Source of the DNA: Alectoria sarmentosa
Taxonomy: Eukaryota; Ascomycota; Lecanoromycetes; Lecanorales; Parmeliaceae
Length of the DNA: 64,000 nt
NCBI GenBank assembly: GCA_009733775.1
Contig: WOGZ01000008.1
Coordinates: 62,001 to 126,000 of the forward strand
Direction: 5' to 3'
Below, in pieces: positions 1-13,547 of the stretch. Numbering within the stretch: the first letter of the stretch is position 1; the number at the start of each line of letters is the position of its first letter. Made by a program: the position numbers and the translations under genes. The notes under the pieces are model-generated. The model made no database searches, had not been told where the DNA came from, and was given only the letters and a program-made list of their open reading frames with translations.

Positions 1-3000
1 TCTGAGGTTAGACACATCGCCAATGAGACGCACGAATCCTTGCAGAGGCGCCGAGGTCGACAGGCGTCCAAAAATAGCCATTGCATTATTGGGTCTATCA
101 TCTCCCATCTTTGCTGTTACTTGTTACTTGTTACTCGGAGGTAATTCTCAGTCTGCTCTGTGCTCTCTTCGCTCGTCTCGTGATGGCAATAGTGTTCATG
201 AAGTCGAGCAGCGATCTGTTTGGCCCCTAACGAAGCCGAGATCCCCTACGAGTACCGGTCGATCAATCGCTAAAAAGAGTTTTGTCCCCTGCCCCTTTTC
301 TTACTCCTTCCCCTTCTCCTTCTTACACATATACAAGGTCGCAATTCGTCACTTCGTTAAGTATATATACAATTTCACACCTGTACAATAGCTCCGAAAA
401 GGCTACCAGCCTTTCACGATCGCCCCTGCGATTGACGATCCCGGCCATTCTCTGCGCCCTTTGCTCTGGCATCGCGGTCCAACCTGTCCTTTCCCAGCGA
501 CTTTGCATGCTTAGAATCCGGTGCCTTGACGCCCCTTGAATCCTGCATCTCCTTGCTCTTCCTTAAAAGTACTGGTTTCTCCTTTTGCAGTGCCGTGATA
601 CGGTTTGGCGGCGTGGAATGTGCTTCCAATACTCGATCCATGGTATTACGGTAATCACTTGCAGGCTATCAGCAACCTGGGACCCAGGGAATGGATAAAA
701 AAAGAATAGAGCCTTACAGCATGTTTCGTTTGATTTTCTCGTATTCGGCATCTGAAAGTCCAGGTTCTCTATATACTTATCAATCTGAGTCAGCCCATTA
801 GTTACCCATGGAATGAGCAGCTGGTATTACCATAGAAAGTTTTACTCGCACCTCCCTTATTGGTGCCTGTATTGTCATCAGCTCGATTGGGAAGACTTGA
901 ACTCCTGCGATCACTTGCCTTGCTTCTCGTTTGGCGCCATCTTCAATGATCCGGGCATCGCACTGGCATCGCAGATGATAGGAAAAGAGGCCAAAGGGCG
1001 CATATATATGAAGAGTTGCGGTGAGATGGAGTAAGAAAGGCGAAAAAGTGACGTTGGTCGTCAGGTAGAGCGAAAACACAAGGGCTCTAAATTATTCCAA
1101 ATACTTCCCGTCGGCCATTTCCACCGCCTCAGTCTTAGACCTGGACTTTGAGACGCCCCAAAATGTTAGTACGGCTTGCGAAATCGGCTAACAATCTAAT
1201 ACTGAACGCAAGAACGGTTCACGATACACATTTCCGAGGACCAGTGTGCGGCTGGCATTCATAGTCCAGTCGGATCACGAAGTCGGCTGTGAAAACGTGA
1301 AAGCAGGACCCACACGGATAACAACACTTGAGCTGCGTGAATTGTCATATCAACATTGCTCCCAACCAATGAATGGAAACAGGGACGCTGTACTGACGGC
1401 GCCTCTTTCGCTTGAAAGTCTCGGCCATGTCAGCATCTCGGTTTACTCACAACAGTTTTATGACAGATAACACCTGTAATATTTTGTCTTCTTTTGCTTT
1501 GAAATCCGACAACTCATACCTGCACCGCCAATGGTTTGCAAGGACAAGGCCCGAATTATTGCGACCTTTTGCGGGTCGTGGACCATTAAGCTGTTGCCGG
1601 GAGGACCTGGGCTCATGAAAACATCGGTCTTAGCGCCCTCTCTCCTTTGCAGTGGGAGAAGAGAGCGTAGTGCAAACGTTCAATGTAAGCATATGATTCT
1701 CAAAGGCGATCAACTCGACAGCTGGGCTAGGCAGGTGTCAGTGCGTCTAGGACACGGAAGGCGACGAAGGTAAGAAAGTTTTAAAGGAGCAGTATTGCAC
1801 AAGTTCAAGACATTGGAGGGAGATATGGGTGAATAGAGGGGGAGCAGAGTCATCATGCATCCCCTGGAGGGTAAGAAGCCGGAGTTGACATTCAGGGGCT
1901 TCAAGCCGCAGCCTTGTACCGTCCGCAGCACTCCCGCGTCCACACTTCTGACGGGATTGTAGGGTAATTTCCCGTAGTGACATGCGTATTTGCACTTGTT
2001 GAATGAAATTCTTATGGAGGATAGTACAAATACCACAGATCTACTCCATAACCCCTTATACCCTTTTCCATGCTCAACAGCAGCGTTTCGGCTAGGCGTT
2101 AAACGCGGCATGTGTGCATGGCGGCTGGCCTTCACGTATGCTGCAAGTAAAACTCTGCCGAACAACGTAGCAACGGAGAAGGAGGCAAATAAGGTGACAC
2201 CAAACTCTGAGGATTCTTGATATGTAATTCAAGCCGAAAGCAGGTGGTGAGATGGAATGACGAAATGACGCTGATACCCGACTTGCTCCGTCATCGCTAA
2301 ATATTGACAATCCCTGACACCAAGTAGTAATGTGTCTGTAAAGAATCATAGGACCAGCTCAATTCAAGGCCAGGAGTGCTGCCGATGACATCATGCGTTG
2401 AACGCGTGACAGGTTGCTTAGCGAAGCATTGCGGTATCATCCGCTGAAGGATCGAGGTACTGACGAATGGACATTTGCAAGCAAGGGTGTATTAAGGGTG
2501 GTATGGTAGCAGACGCCGATCAGCATAGTGTGCGTATGGTGCAGATGCTCGTGGTCTCATTGGAAGCAGTACCGAAGAGATGTTCCAGCGCAAGCACGGT
2601 TAATAGATTGGAAAGGCATGGGCCTTTCATGCCGCCGTCGCCATCGGTGCGTTAAGCTCATCGGGCATCTCCATCATGTAAATATCGTTGCATTTGCCGC
2701 AGAGCCGCTTCATATTGGCAGCCCAACCGAGTTTTCCGAGATTAAGAGTTGCGACGAGGCGCTGGAAGTTCCCCTCGTCGTATATGTCAACATGGTTGAA
2801 CCATTTGGGAGCGATCTTTATTGGCTTGTGGTCTGGATACATTTAACGACGTTTCTCATCTTCTTGGGGGAACAGGTACCCGTACTCTCTAGTCTGCTGA
2901 CTTTTGCGGTCGTTATCCTCTGCGCAACAGGGTCGAACACGATCGCGCTGCCACTATTGGTCCTCCCCAGTGGCTTAATCTCTGTAATAGGCGCGGAACC

Positions 3001-4573
3001 TTTCGACATAATCCTTTGATTGTTGAGGGGGGTCACGATTTTACTGGATGTGGATCAGAATGTCGCATGGCCAGAGTGATGAGGACGTCCGCGCTTTATA
3101 CAATTCAAGAATGCAAAGGCAGGACTGGGCATTGCACGAGCATAAGGAACGAGGCTGGTCTGCATCTGACCGAGGAGGAAGACATCTGCGTTGATTGGAT
3201 GTAAGACGCCGCCCCGGGTTGATTCTGGATCATGGCACCCTATCGATGTACATCATACGGATGAGGACGAGTCAAAGGCGAAGATTTGAAGAACCCCCAA
3301 ATATAGATGTCTCAGCCTCATAACAGGTGCATTGTCTGCCCCTGCACGGGTTATGCATCTCGCATGCAAGGCTTGCGGCATGACATCCTGTTCCGAAGGC
3401 GGCGGAGTGAGGCAGGGCATCACTGCCTCACGGCCTCCCTTCTGTAGCCAATCAAAATTCTCAGAGCAATGCTGACTAAGCTTACTATGAAATCATCACA
3501 CCTTCCTTCGCAACTTCTTCATCGGAGTGGCCGGCTGATGCCACCTCGAGCCTCCTCTCTCCACACTAACACAATTAAGACCATGCTGCGCCTGCTTCAC
3601 TGACTCGAACATCTGCTGCAATTTCGAATGCGAAGTCATGCCATGATGCCGTCGAGATAGGTAAGCACATCTTGAAGGCGAAGCAAGCATGGTACAAAGC
3701 ATCCAGCCCAAGTATCTGGCTTTCTTCCAAGTGTTGGGGTCGCAACAGGTACTTAAGAGTCGACTCGTGTTCAAGACTTGAGAGTTTTCGCCTGAAAGAT
3801 ATAGCCAGTATTGACTCGATGTTAATGTAAAGTAGTTGCAGACTAAGTAACATCGGAGATTCAAAACGACACTACTGCATCTCTGAACGAACCTCTCATA
3901 AAAGAAGAACTCGTGATTGGCATCTAGATAAGTCGAATCATTTACGAATTAGGGCTGTACTATGCCTGCACTGTTACGCCCCTTGCACGTTCTGCCAGGT
4001 AGCATCGCAGGGTGCTTCGATGCGTCCAATCCTGTAGGCAAGAACGCCTGGTTTCGCCGCGTTTGTGTTTTTTGTGTTTCGACCTTCCTTCTCCTTTCCT
4101 GTTCGAGTCTGCATGGTCTTGGCGCATGCAAGAAAATCCAATTCAGCCAATCATCGCTATTACCCACGTCGATCAAATGCTATTTCCATGCTCGTGCTTC
4201 TTTACCCCCGCTTGTTCCAGCCTCTTGCTTACTCTCCTCCGCACACATCCTCGGCGGCTATCTTACACAAGGCTTCTCATGTCGTTGTTGGGGTGTCATG
4301 CGGCTACCGTCTATTGCCGGAAGCCGTGAGGCTCAGAATGAGTGCCATATATATCTGGCTGCAATAGTCCAGCGAGCCCATGAGCAACAATTTCTTCTCT
4401 CGTGTACTATATATCAATGGATGTTCTATTGGTTTTGGATCCCTGCCCGGGTCGATGCACATTACCTTCCTCCAGTAAAACTTGATCTGCTTCAATCGCG
4501 CACAATTTGAGCTCCAAGGAGGAATTGCAGAATACTAGCCTCATCAGGAGCCGAGTTTGAGCGTTCCACAGTC
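1..4573. other. gene-poor left end
   Basis: No convincing gene was found in about 4.5 kb. Open frames here are short, lack recognisable motifs and overlap on both strands. The only stretch with protein-like composition is on the minus strand at 2627-3036 (listed separately). A short tandem TTGTTAC repeat lies near 115-134. The last few hundred bases before 4574 probably hold the promoter and 5' leader of the phospholipase gene. Confidence 0.5.
2627..3036 (-). other. possible small gene or gene remnant
   Basis: Two overlapping minus-strand frames look more like protein than their surroundings. The first (2818-3036) holds a Ser/Lys/Arg-rich stretch. The second (2627-2842) has an ATG and encodes 71 residues with the segment APKWFNHVDIYDEGNFQRL and several Cys and Met residues. 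The pattern of a hydrophobic helix after a WFNHV-type strand loosely resembles the region after an F-box in fungal F-box proteins, but this is a weak impression. The frames differ by one base step, so either a small intron or a frameshift separates them. No function is assigned. Confidence 0.25.
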
Positions 4574-6958
4574 ATGGATGCAAACCTCTACCAATTGGGA
4601 TCTATCAGTGAAGATAGTCACACTCGGGCGCCGTTAGCCTCCCCTGAGGATTTGACAGGACGCTTCGACTGTTTTGATTTTGGAGGTCAACCAAATCTGC
4701 CTAAACGAAGTCCAACCTATCCATTTGTTCCTCCCGGTCCATCCGAGGAGCATGTCCTCAAATCCCTAGGCAGAGCCAGCAATGTGTACCAACGAAACCA
4801 GAAACGTAGATCCGCGCTGCCGGTATCTAAAAGGATAGTGCACACTGAGCCTTATTTGCCGGGGTCAAATCAGATAAGGCACGTGACAACCATGGATACC
4901 AACAACTCTGCGTCTTTCGAAGATACAGCTGTGTGGGACCAAAAATCCATACTCTCTCTGGGTATGTATGCCCTCGGTCGCTTGCTCTGCTGTTATGCAA
5001 GAGTATGCCGCAGGTGGATGACGCTTACTGATATGTAGATGGAGGAGGTATCCGCGGATATTCGACACTCCTGATCCTTCAAGAACTCATGAAAACTATT
5101 GGGAGAATAGAGAGAAAGTATGTCTGTGGACAAAGCGAAGCCGACGGGCCTGCGGAATCGAGCTATCATCCACTCAAGCCACTCTCGCGAGCACCATGCA
5201 TGAAGACCAATACCAAATTCAAGGCCTACGATGGTGATCATTCTGCGGAGACCGAGTCGTCGCCATGGCTCCCATGCCACTATTTCGACTATGTGGCTGG
5301 CACATCAACTGGAGGGTTTGTATCATGCGCCATGTATCTAGGTATTCTGAGCTGACTGCTCTCAGATTAATTGGGATCATGCTCGGGCGCTTAAGGATGA
5401 ATGTCGATGACTGCATCTCGGAATACGAGACCCTGGGCGCGGAAGTGTTTGCGCACAGTCGCAAGTGCCATCTCAGATCTCCGCTGTTCTGGCCTCGTGA
5501 TAAGTACAATTTCAAAACACTCGAGAGGGTTGTGAGAGACGTCGTACGTCGACGGGTGCCGAAAGTGGCTGAATTCCCTGGCGGTAGGAATTTTGCATTC
5601 GACGAAAACAGATGCAGAACGTAAGGGCTTGTACCGAATTGGCGACTCCGCACTAATTGATCTGCAGAGTTGTAGTTGCTTTTCAGCAACAGAGCAAAGC
5701 AGGAGCGGAAAAACCCTATTTGTTTCGAACCTACAAAAATCTACACAAGAGCAAAGACCCCGAAGAACGAAAGCTCGACAGAAATCCTGATCTGGCCCAT
5801 GACATACCTATATGGCAAGTAGCTCGTGCCACATCCGCGGCACCGACGTATTTCAAACCTCCCATAATCGACGGGCTCGAGTACGTCGATGGTGGGTTCG
5901 GAGCGAACAATCCTTGTGCGGAAATCTACGAGGAAGTTCGGAGAATGAATAACAACTCCAAGAATTGTGCCAGTATCATTTTGAGCATCGGAACAGGAAA
6001 GAATAGTGAAGCACGCCGTTTCAAAGGTACTGGTTTCCAACGCTATTTGAATTATCTCAATTTCGCCAGAAAGTGGGCTTCGGATTCCGAACAAACGCAC
6101 TTAGCAATGCTTAAAGCTAAGAATGAAGTCCATTTCAATTATTTCAGATTGAACGTCGAAGAAGGCCTCGACCTGATGAAGCTTGACGAGTGGCGGGCGA
6201 GGGGCCCAGTGAGAACCAAGATTGGAGAACGCATTGGCAGTTTCAGGTCTTCCTCGACCAGATATCGACGCAAGAGCAACAAATCAGCGGGAGCTAGTGC
6301 AGCGAATGATCAGCAAGCTGATAGTCTGAAAGGAATGCATGAGCATCTGCGAACTGGGAATGGCACCACTAACACAAATGGCAATGAGATAGTGCACAAT
6401 GCTGGCCAGCAGATACTAGAAAAGCCCGGCGAACATATCACAGACCCAAGAAATAATGTCGATGGTGCCGACAATGAGTTCACCGCTCATTTGGAGCTTC
6501 TAGTGAAAGAGGCAAAGACCGATGTGTTCGACCAGCCAAATGGACATCCGCCGGCTACCGGTAGCTCAGCACGGAATCTCGAACCCGGTACCGACAAGAC
6601 GAACATCCCACACTGGTTCCGCCACAAGAACCGTACTCTAGAATCAATCCGCGAATGCACCGAAAAGTATCTCTCTGACCCCAATACGAAGGAGATGATC
6701 GAACGGTGTGCCAAGCTTCTCGTAGATGGTCGTCGCGGACGAGCCAAGAGCGATCCCCAGCATTGGGAAAAAGCTTGCTTTGGTACCTGGTACCAGTGCA
6801 GGATCCCGGCGTGTCCACGAGGAGAGAAAGAGTATGAAAAACGGTGGCAACTCAGGAAGCATTTGCTGGACAAGCATCGAACCGAATTTACGAGAGGCGC
6901 GGAGGGCAAAAGCAAGCTTGATGATGCCCTCGACTCTTGCAAGATCGTCGTCCATTGA
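4574..6958 (+). CDS. patatin-like phospholipase with C-terminal C2H2-like finger
   Basis: Predicted 736-residue protein from four exons (4574-4961, 5039-5315, 5366-5620, 5668-6958); all three introns have GT-AG ends and restore the frame. The patatin fold is shown by the oxyanion motif GGGIRG (about residues 131-136), the nucleophile elbow GTSTGG (217-222, catalytic Ser219) and the DGG motif (Asp381), which complete the Ser-Asp dyad typical of lipid acyl hydrolases. About 290 residues of polar sequence follow. A C-x4-C-x15-H-x4-H arrangement near the C-terminus resembles a C2H2 zinc finger. Fungal patatin proteins often carry extra domains and some belong to STAND-type immune-like proteins, but no nucleotide-binding domain is seen here. 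The substrate is unknown. Start chosen at the first ATG of the frame. Confidence 0.88.
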
Positions 6959-8961
6959 GCATTTTGTCGCCCTTCCATCGTCAATGCCGAAAGGAAAACA
7001 CCCGCATTCTTCTATCAGCATGACTCAAGAAATGCCAATGGGGTTATTTGACCACTGTACTAGGCTCCTGTACTATACGATTCTGATTGGGGGAGATTGA
7101 CAATTTTGCACGACTGTCCGGCATTGGGCTTGGGCTAGAGCATTGGGCTAGGAAGTATCGCAAAAGTCTAATTGGTTTTGTATTCTCGCATCGCTGCTAT
7201 TCCTTGCCAGATACCCCAGAATTTCATTCCATTCACCTGTTGTGTCTTGTTTCGAAACCCCAGACCGACGCCTTCAAGGATTGTGTGCACTGACAGGGGA
7301 CAGGATTTGCGTGATGAATCATGATTGGCTGCATGCGGTAAAGTCCAGGTTGCCCTAAAAGTGAATAATTGTCACGAAGCTTTCCTAGATTATCGTCTTT
7401 ACACCTGTAAGAGAATTATTTTCCATCTCTTCAATTCTATTTGATTCAAGATGCTTTGACCGGAAGGGCCGATTTGTGACGACCCTGCTCCGCCAAAGGT
7501 CTAGAATCAGATCAGGTCAGGCCATTCCCAATCGAATTTACTTCAGTATTTTGATCCCCTGCGCCCGTAGTGTCCCGAATCGAATAACTCTTCAATCAAA
7601 GATTGAAATATTCGGAGCTCAACACCAAGCAACATGCGGCATATCCAGCTGGCATAAGGCCCGTATACACTCCCTCGGCTGGCAAGTCCCTGCTAGTAAG
7701 GACGTTCCACAGTATGGCTGCCCCACGGTGACAATCTTCGAGCACTCGAACGATACCAAAGCTCGTTTTGCCAGGAGGCGTTCTCAATACGATGACACGG
7801 GGCTGTGCGCTAGTATCGAGCACATCGGAGTCGTGACATTTCCAGTCCTCTTCCAAATGCAATGGTCTCACTATATTAGATGGAGGGAGAAATTCTTCGT
7901 ATTTAGTTCGCTCATCACGTCAACCTCGTGCTATGATCTCTGGTTTTACTGCAAATACCTTGACCTGAATGTTCTCTTTCAGTCGCTCTACCTTAGGTCT
8001 TTAGATATTTACGTTGTTTATTTTCTGCCAGTATGTTGTAGCTATGTTGTGTCAAGAAGAGGAAAGGCAGCTTTTCAGTGGTTAATAGTGGACACAAGAA
8101 GACCGGGACCTTTTAAGATAAGACACAAGCTTCTCCCAAAGGTAGGTGTAGTCAGAGATGAGCATGAAAGATCTGAAGCAAACAAATCGAATCTCGGAGA
8201 AGAGGATGCATGTCGAGAAGGACGCGGAACAAAAGAGAAGAAGAAATCTCTTCCGAAGGGCGAAAGTCTCTACGATGCAAGCCTAGCAACGTACAAGAAA
8301 TAAGGCCGCTAACGTTTGCGCTGGATCACTAGGTTTGGAAGTGGTTCAAAAGGCATGTCGTTTCTGCTTTCCCGGATCGCAATTTGTTTATTTCCCTTCG
8401 CGAATTGTCCATCAGTATCGACAGTTTGTGTATTCTAATTGGTACACGCAAAAGAGTGCGAGAATTGAAAAGAGAGGGGAGCTTTTTGAGAGTGCTACCG
8501 ATTTTGACGGCTTGCTTAGGCTCGCAATATGAAGTCCAGGAGAATCAAGCAAAATTTGTGAAAGAGTAAGCGATCTCTGATTGATAGGTCAAAGAATCCT
8601 CAGCGATTCGAATGGGCAGCAAGTTTGGATCTGAAGCAGAGGGAATTGGCCATGCAGTGTTTCCCTCTGTGTTAGTGCCTGAGGTGATTCTACAGGGTTG
8701 TAGCAGTAGTCCTCCAATATTAGCAGAAGACCACTCCTATTCTGCGTCGGATAGGCATCTCTTCCGTGCCTTTCTCCCATATGTTACGTTGATAGACCAT
8801 AGTGACCAGGGGTTGTTGTCGGTAGGCAGGCAATCTGGTGGGGTGGACCGATAAAGATCCTTGGCAGCGGGAAGGTATCGTGCTGACCTACCTACCTGCA
8901 TTCTTTGACGCACACATGCGCATTGCACATGGATCGTTGAGTGTATACCTAGTTGCCTACC
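6959..8961. other. intergenic, no supported gene
   Basis: About 2 kb between the phospholipase and the siderophore acyltransferase. The longest open frame (7476-8303, plus) begins at a GTG, has no early ATG and shows no motif, so it is treated as chance. The right part should hold the promoter of the downstream gene. Confidence 0.5.
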
Positions 8962-10690
8962 ATGGCGCCGAGTGTGGTCCACCTACCCAACGGGCAAACC
9001 ATTACTGTCTCTCCCGTCTTTGCTGGTCTCTCCTTCAAAGCTAATGACCTGAACATCCACCACTCCATCTTTCCCCCAGGCTGGACCATCATCCTTGAGA
9101 CGGTCGACGGCGACAATGACGATGACCGCCCCCAATCACCTCCAGACGAGAGAGAGCTGCTCTACGGGTCAAGAAAGCATCCCCCCAAACGCTACAAGAC
9201 TCCCACATTACACCACGACAACCTTTTTATATCCTCCATCTCGAATCCAAGCAACACAGACTTCAAGCCTGCTACCTCTCCCACGCGACAGATAGCTATG
9301 ATGCTATGGGCGACATTATGGTGGTATTTCCATCAGGTAGCCCCCATCTCTGGCGCCTGACGCGGACCATCAGACTGATTCTGGGAGCAAAGCCCGTGCC
9401 GAATGCCCGTCTCACCGCCGGCGTACATCCAGATACTCCAGAAGAAGGGAGGCCGAAGGGTCAATGGCGAGTCAATGTCAGAAGAGAAGGCATTTTCAAG
9501 GGGAAGCACATGCTGCAAAAGCTGGAGAGGATGGGTCTCATTGCCAGTGAAGAGTCCTGCGTTGGCGCAACCCTGGACGAGAGAAGTGGGGAAGGCTGGA
9601 CGAAGATGTTTGTCAGCCAAACTTCGTTCTGGCAGATCGATCCTCGTATCTTTCTCTTCACTCTCTCTCCTACGCAACACTCGCCGTACCCAGGAGCTTC
9701 ACCCTTCCCCTCGAGACCAGGGTCACCCAACAGAGAAAGCACTCCGACACCTTCGCCGCGACCAGAGACTGCGGATTCTTCACAGCATGGTCTTTGGTCT
9801 CCCAATTCACCTGGTCCCTTTGCGTCAGGCAGCCATCTCCCAACCTACTACCCGCCTCCGCCGCCTCAATACACCTTTACCAACTCGATCCGACATCCAA
9901 TACGCCCAAAGCCTCCAGCCCAGGGTGTGACCTTCTATACCCGCTACATTCCAAGTGTTGGCCAATATCTCTCATTTCGTACCGCATGCTTAGGTCTCAA
10001 ATCACCAAAATATCGTGGACCGACCTCAGGAGGCACGAGCACAACCCTGAATTTCCTTCCGCCGAACTCAGGCGTCTCCTCATCCACACTACCGTCACTA
10101 GGCAATATCAACATCCACCCCTGCGACACAGACTTATTACATGACTGGATGAACCAGCCTCGTGTCTCCGCCGCCTGGGGTGTCTCCGGCCCCCACGAAA
10201 CCCAAGAAGCCTTCCTCAAGCAATCACTAAATAGCAAGCATAGCTTCCCCGCCATTGGATGCTGGGACGGCAAACCATTCGGTTACTTTGAACTCTATTG
10301 GGTCAAGGAAGATCAATTGGGGAGACATCTCACAGGTAGCGATATCAACGATTGGGACAGAGGCTTCCATGCTCTAGTGGGCGAACAGGAGTTTCGAGGG
10401 CGGCATAGAGTGAAAGTGTGGACGACGGCGCTTGTGCACTTTTTCTGGCTGTGTGATCCGAGGACGCAGAGGGTTCTGGTGGAGCCGAGGACCGATAATG
10501 TCAAGTGAGTCTCCCCACCTTCTTTGACCATGAGGGACGAGGGCTGGCCGGCACTAATCGCTCATCAACTAGGTTCATCAACTATCTTCAAGACGTGGGC
10601 TTTCACAAGGAGAAGGAGATTGCGTTTCCGTACAAACAGGCGGCGCTGATGAAGGTGGGTAGAGATGGGTGGTGCGCCCCTGAATTGTGA
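8962..10690 (+). CDS. siderophore acyltransferase, SidF/SidL type
   Basis: Predicted 534-residue protein from three exons (8962-9336, 9393-10504, 10573-10690). The start is the ATG in an ACCATGG context that opens with MAPSVVHLPNGQ, as in this family. The C-terminal half is the GNAT-like N-acyltransferase domain (IucB/AlcB-like), with landmarks SFPAIGCWDGKPFGYFELYW and RGRHRVKVWTTALVHFFWL. The middle is a Pro/Ser-rich linker of about 150 residues. Family members acylate N5-hydroxyornithine during fungal hydroxamate siderophore synthesis (anhydromevalonyl transfer by SidF, acetyl transfer by SidL). The two cannot be separated safely by eye, and the C-terminal PEL is not a canonical SKL-type peroxisomal signal. 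No NRPS or other siderophore gene is adjacent. Confidence 0.88.
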
Positions 10691-11383
10691 GAGTCGGGAA
10701 GCTCGTGGAAGACTTTTTGCCTTTGGAGAACAGGGCACAGGGGACAATATCGATCCATTGTTTCCTGTCAGAACAATCTATTTACTTTCGAGCTACATTG
10801 TCGTCGAGTGGCACCTGGACTACTGAACCTAGCGATTGAGACGCTCTCAGTCAAGCCTTTTTTAACGTGATTATGGATTTTGTCAATCTCGGCTGATTGG
10901 AAGAGGGCTGGAGGCAGCTCGATGCATGTGGACCACGCACAATCGGTTCTCGTTTCTGCCGGAATGGGGTGTCTGCAAGAAGCGTTTGCTCCATGGCGGT
11001 GCCTTTATGCTTCTCAACCATAGGTGTAGCTGCATACTGGGTCACTCCTGTGCATCTGGGACCGAAATGCACGTCATGAAGGTCTGCAAATTTTGGAATA
11101 AGACTACCTGCGTCAAAAAAGATAAAGACAACTTAGTAATTCATGGTATCACAATAATCGGCGAGATGAAAGAAAAGCTCTGGAATCCTTCAAGCATGCA
11201 AGCGCGACCGCAAGCCTGGTCCTTTCTTCCTGCCTCACTTCCTGCCTCATGCTCCTCTTCCAACCAGTTGTCCAGATAGAGCAAGAAGCGAATGTAGTCC
11301 GTATGTAAAGTCGCGACGCCGGAGGCCATAATGCACCGCTAGATATCGCCTCCAGCATCCATCTGTCACTCTCTTTGGTTTGA
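10691..11383. other. intergenic between convergent genes
   Basis: About 0.7 kb between the 3' ends of two convergent genes, presumably holding both 3' UTRs and polyadenylation sites. No motif-bearing frame was found. Confidence 0.5.
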
Positions 11384-13547
11384 TCACCGATAGACAGGGC
11401 CTCCATACGATTGGCCATAATCATAACCACTTCCCTGCCGTCCACCAGCACGGACGTAATCCTCATCATTGGAGTAGTCGTCTCTCCTTGGTGGTGGTCC
11501 AGCACGGTCATACCGTCTCGGACTCTCTCCATAACTTCTAGCATCCTCCTCCGCCTGTCTCCTAGCTCTCTCGGCTCGCTCTCGAGCATTCTTTTCGAAA
11601 TAGCGACGAGTTTCGTTTTCGTCAGTGACAGCTTCTACTGGAGGCACACCTACAGGGGCAGAAGCGGGCGTTTGGTAGGAGCTAGGTTGGTATCCTCTAA
11701 TATCGCCGTCAGAACGTCTGAAATCGTTGGTAGAGCCACGGCTGAACGAAGGGCTGCGGTGGCGGCGGCCGGTATTGCTTGGAGCGCGGTGATGATGTAA
11801 TTCTGGTTTTGGAGTTTCCATTGGGCGAGAATTACTGACGGGGATTGGGCGAGACCGAGCGGATGAGTCCGAACGGTTTGGCTTGGGTGCTGAGCCTACA
11901 AAGCTTTCGGCACGGGGCTTAGTGGATTTTGCTTCGTCTTCAAACTGCTTGCCGCCGCCGGGGAGAGCACTGTAGGGCTGGCGTGCACGTTCGATCGGAT
12001 TCGAAGGTGGAGGCGGCAAAGAAGGATGAGTGTCGTCGACAGCAGACTCGGAGGGAACATTGGAGTATGGTTTACGTTCGCGCTCAAGTTGGGAGGGCAT
12101 ATACGTCGAAGATGCAGCTGAGTTGGTGGGCGGTAGATCAAAGCTGACGTTTGGACGATGGCTTTGCGGAGCGTAATTTTGCTCAGCAACGCTGGGCTTG
12201 TGGATTGGAGAATCATGACGAGGTGGAGGTTCCTCTCGACTTGGGCGCCGTGGAATCTCAATAGCCGCATGCTCCGAAATGGAATCCTCCAACTTTTCAC
12301 GAATCCTACGATCTTCATGCCCTGGGAACAAGCGTCGTGAGAGCTCTTTGGGAAATCGCTCTTTTCTATCGTCTGGATTGCAGATCGGCATATCCAGCAC
12401 AGCCTTCTGGAGCCTCCCAAACTCTTCTTCAGGATGTGCTTGAATGAGCAAAGTTACCCATTTCTCGAAGCCTACGGGTGTGAGGCCTGGTATATCTGGC
12501 CTCTCATCGTATCTCTCTTGCACAAGATGGTGCTGACATTCGAGATCTCTATACATGCGAGAGATTGAAGAGTGCTCGTCGTCAAAAACAGCTATGGTCA
12601 TGTTAGGCAATTGATCCTGCATTTGAGTGGGTCAAACGTACTCGGCCATGGATACAGCTCATTTGACAGCTTGACGGCATCGTAGTATTTTACCATTTTT
12701 GTAGGCGTGATGACGATACTATGTCGGGGCTCATAGTCCTCAATCTGTAATAGACCATCAGCAAATACCCAGTCCCCTGCACTGGCATGAACCACTGAAT
12801 CAGACCTACAATGTGCACTGCTAATCCACGGAGAAATTGGCCAAGTCTTTTCGTGGCATGGCCATCTTCATCGAACAGCTGACCCCAGATCTTCTCCAAC
12901 GTAGTTTCTTCCTTGCTTGTCGAAAGCCTCGTTGGGCCTTTCGGTCTAACATAGGGCTTATCGCTCGACTCACTCGCTTGGCTATGAGGGGAAGAAGATC
13001 TCCTGGGGTTGAGGTGAGTTGCCTTCTCCTGCCGTGGACTGGGTAGGTCATCTGGTAGGTATCCTGATTGCGACTGTGGTGAGCTGTGGCTTGGGTACTC
13101 GGAGTGCTTTTTCGGTGAAGGAGGGGTATAGACTCGGTTTGGCATGTTGGATGAGGTCCCTGACGCGGTGGACGGCGATAGAGGAACAGGCTGGTGCATG
13201 GAAGGAGGAGGAGGAGGGGGAGAGAAGGACTTTTGAGGAGGCACAGGTGTGGATCCATCGAGCCCGCCGCCTGTTTGCAATTGTTTTATGACATTCTGTG
13301 TGATCTGGGCGATGAGTTCAGGCGGTACATAATTTGATGTCCCGGCGCCTGCCCTATCGACAGCATTTGATACAGCCTCGTCAATGGGCCTCTGAGGCGG
13401 GGCGTATCGATTCTGTTCAGTCATCACTGATCCACGCCGGGCAGAGGACGCCTCTCGGTTTCTGTGCCCTGGCGGCTCGAATTGATCTTTATCAGCGGCC
13501 TGAGTGCGGTGGTCTGCGTACTCAACACTGGGCTGCTGGTAAGCCAT
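11384..13547 (-). CDS. DUF7514 domain protein
   Basis: Predicted 682-residue protein from three exons (13547-12810, 12744-12642, 12591-11384) with introns of 65 and 50 bp. The N-terminal 220 residues are Pro/Ser-rich and disordered-looking. A folded region of about 180 residues follows, starting at KIWGQLFDEDGHATKRLGQF and continuing through PGLTPVGFEKWVTLLIQAHP; this matches the fungal DUF7514 family as I recall it. The domain is spread over all three exons, and correct splicing is needed to join it, which supports the model. The C-terminal third is rich in Arg, Ser and Pro and ends in Arg/Glu-rich then Gly/Tyr-rich sequence. The function is unknown. Confidence 0.82.

Noticed and set aside
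3962..4510. 182-codon plus-strand frame with hydrophobic stretch before the phospholipase
   Set aside because: Resembles a possible signal peptide at first sight, but there are no further features and three overlapping frames are open; most likely a chance frame in the promoter region.
7476..8303. 275-codon plus-strand open frame
   Set aside because: It starts at GTG, has no ATG in its first half, shows no motif and has irregular composition; overlapping frames on the other strand are equally long for chance.
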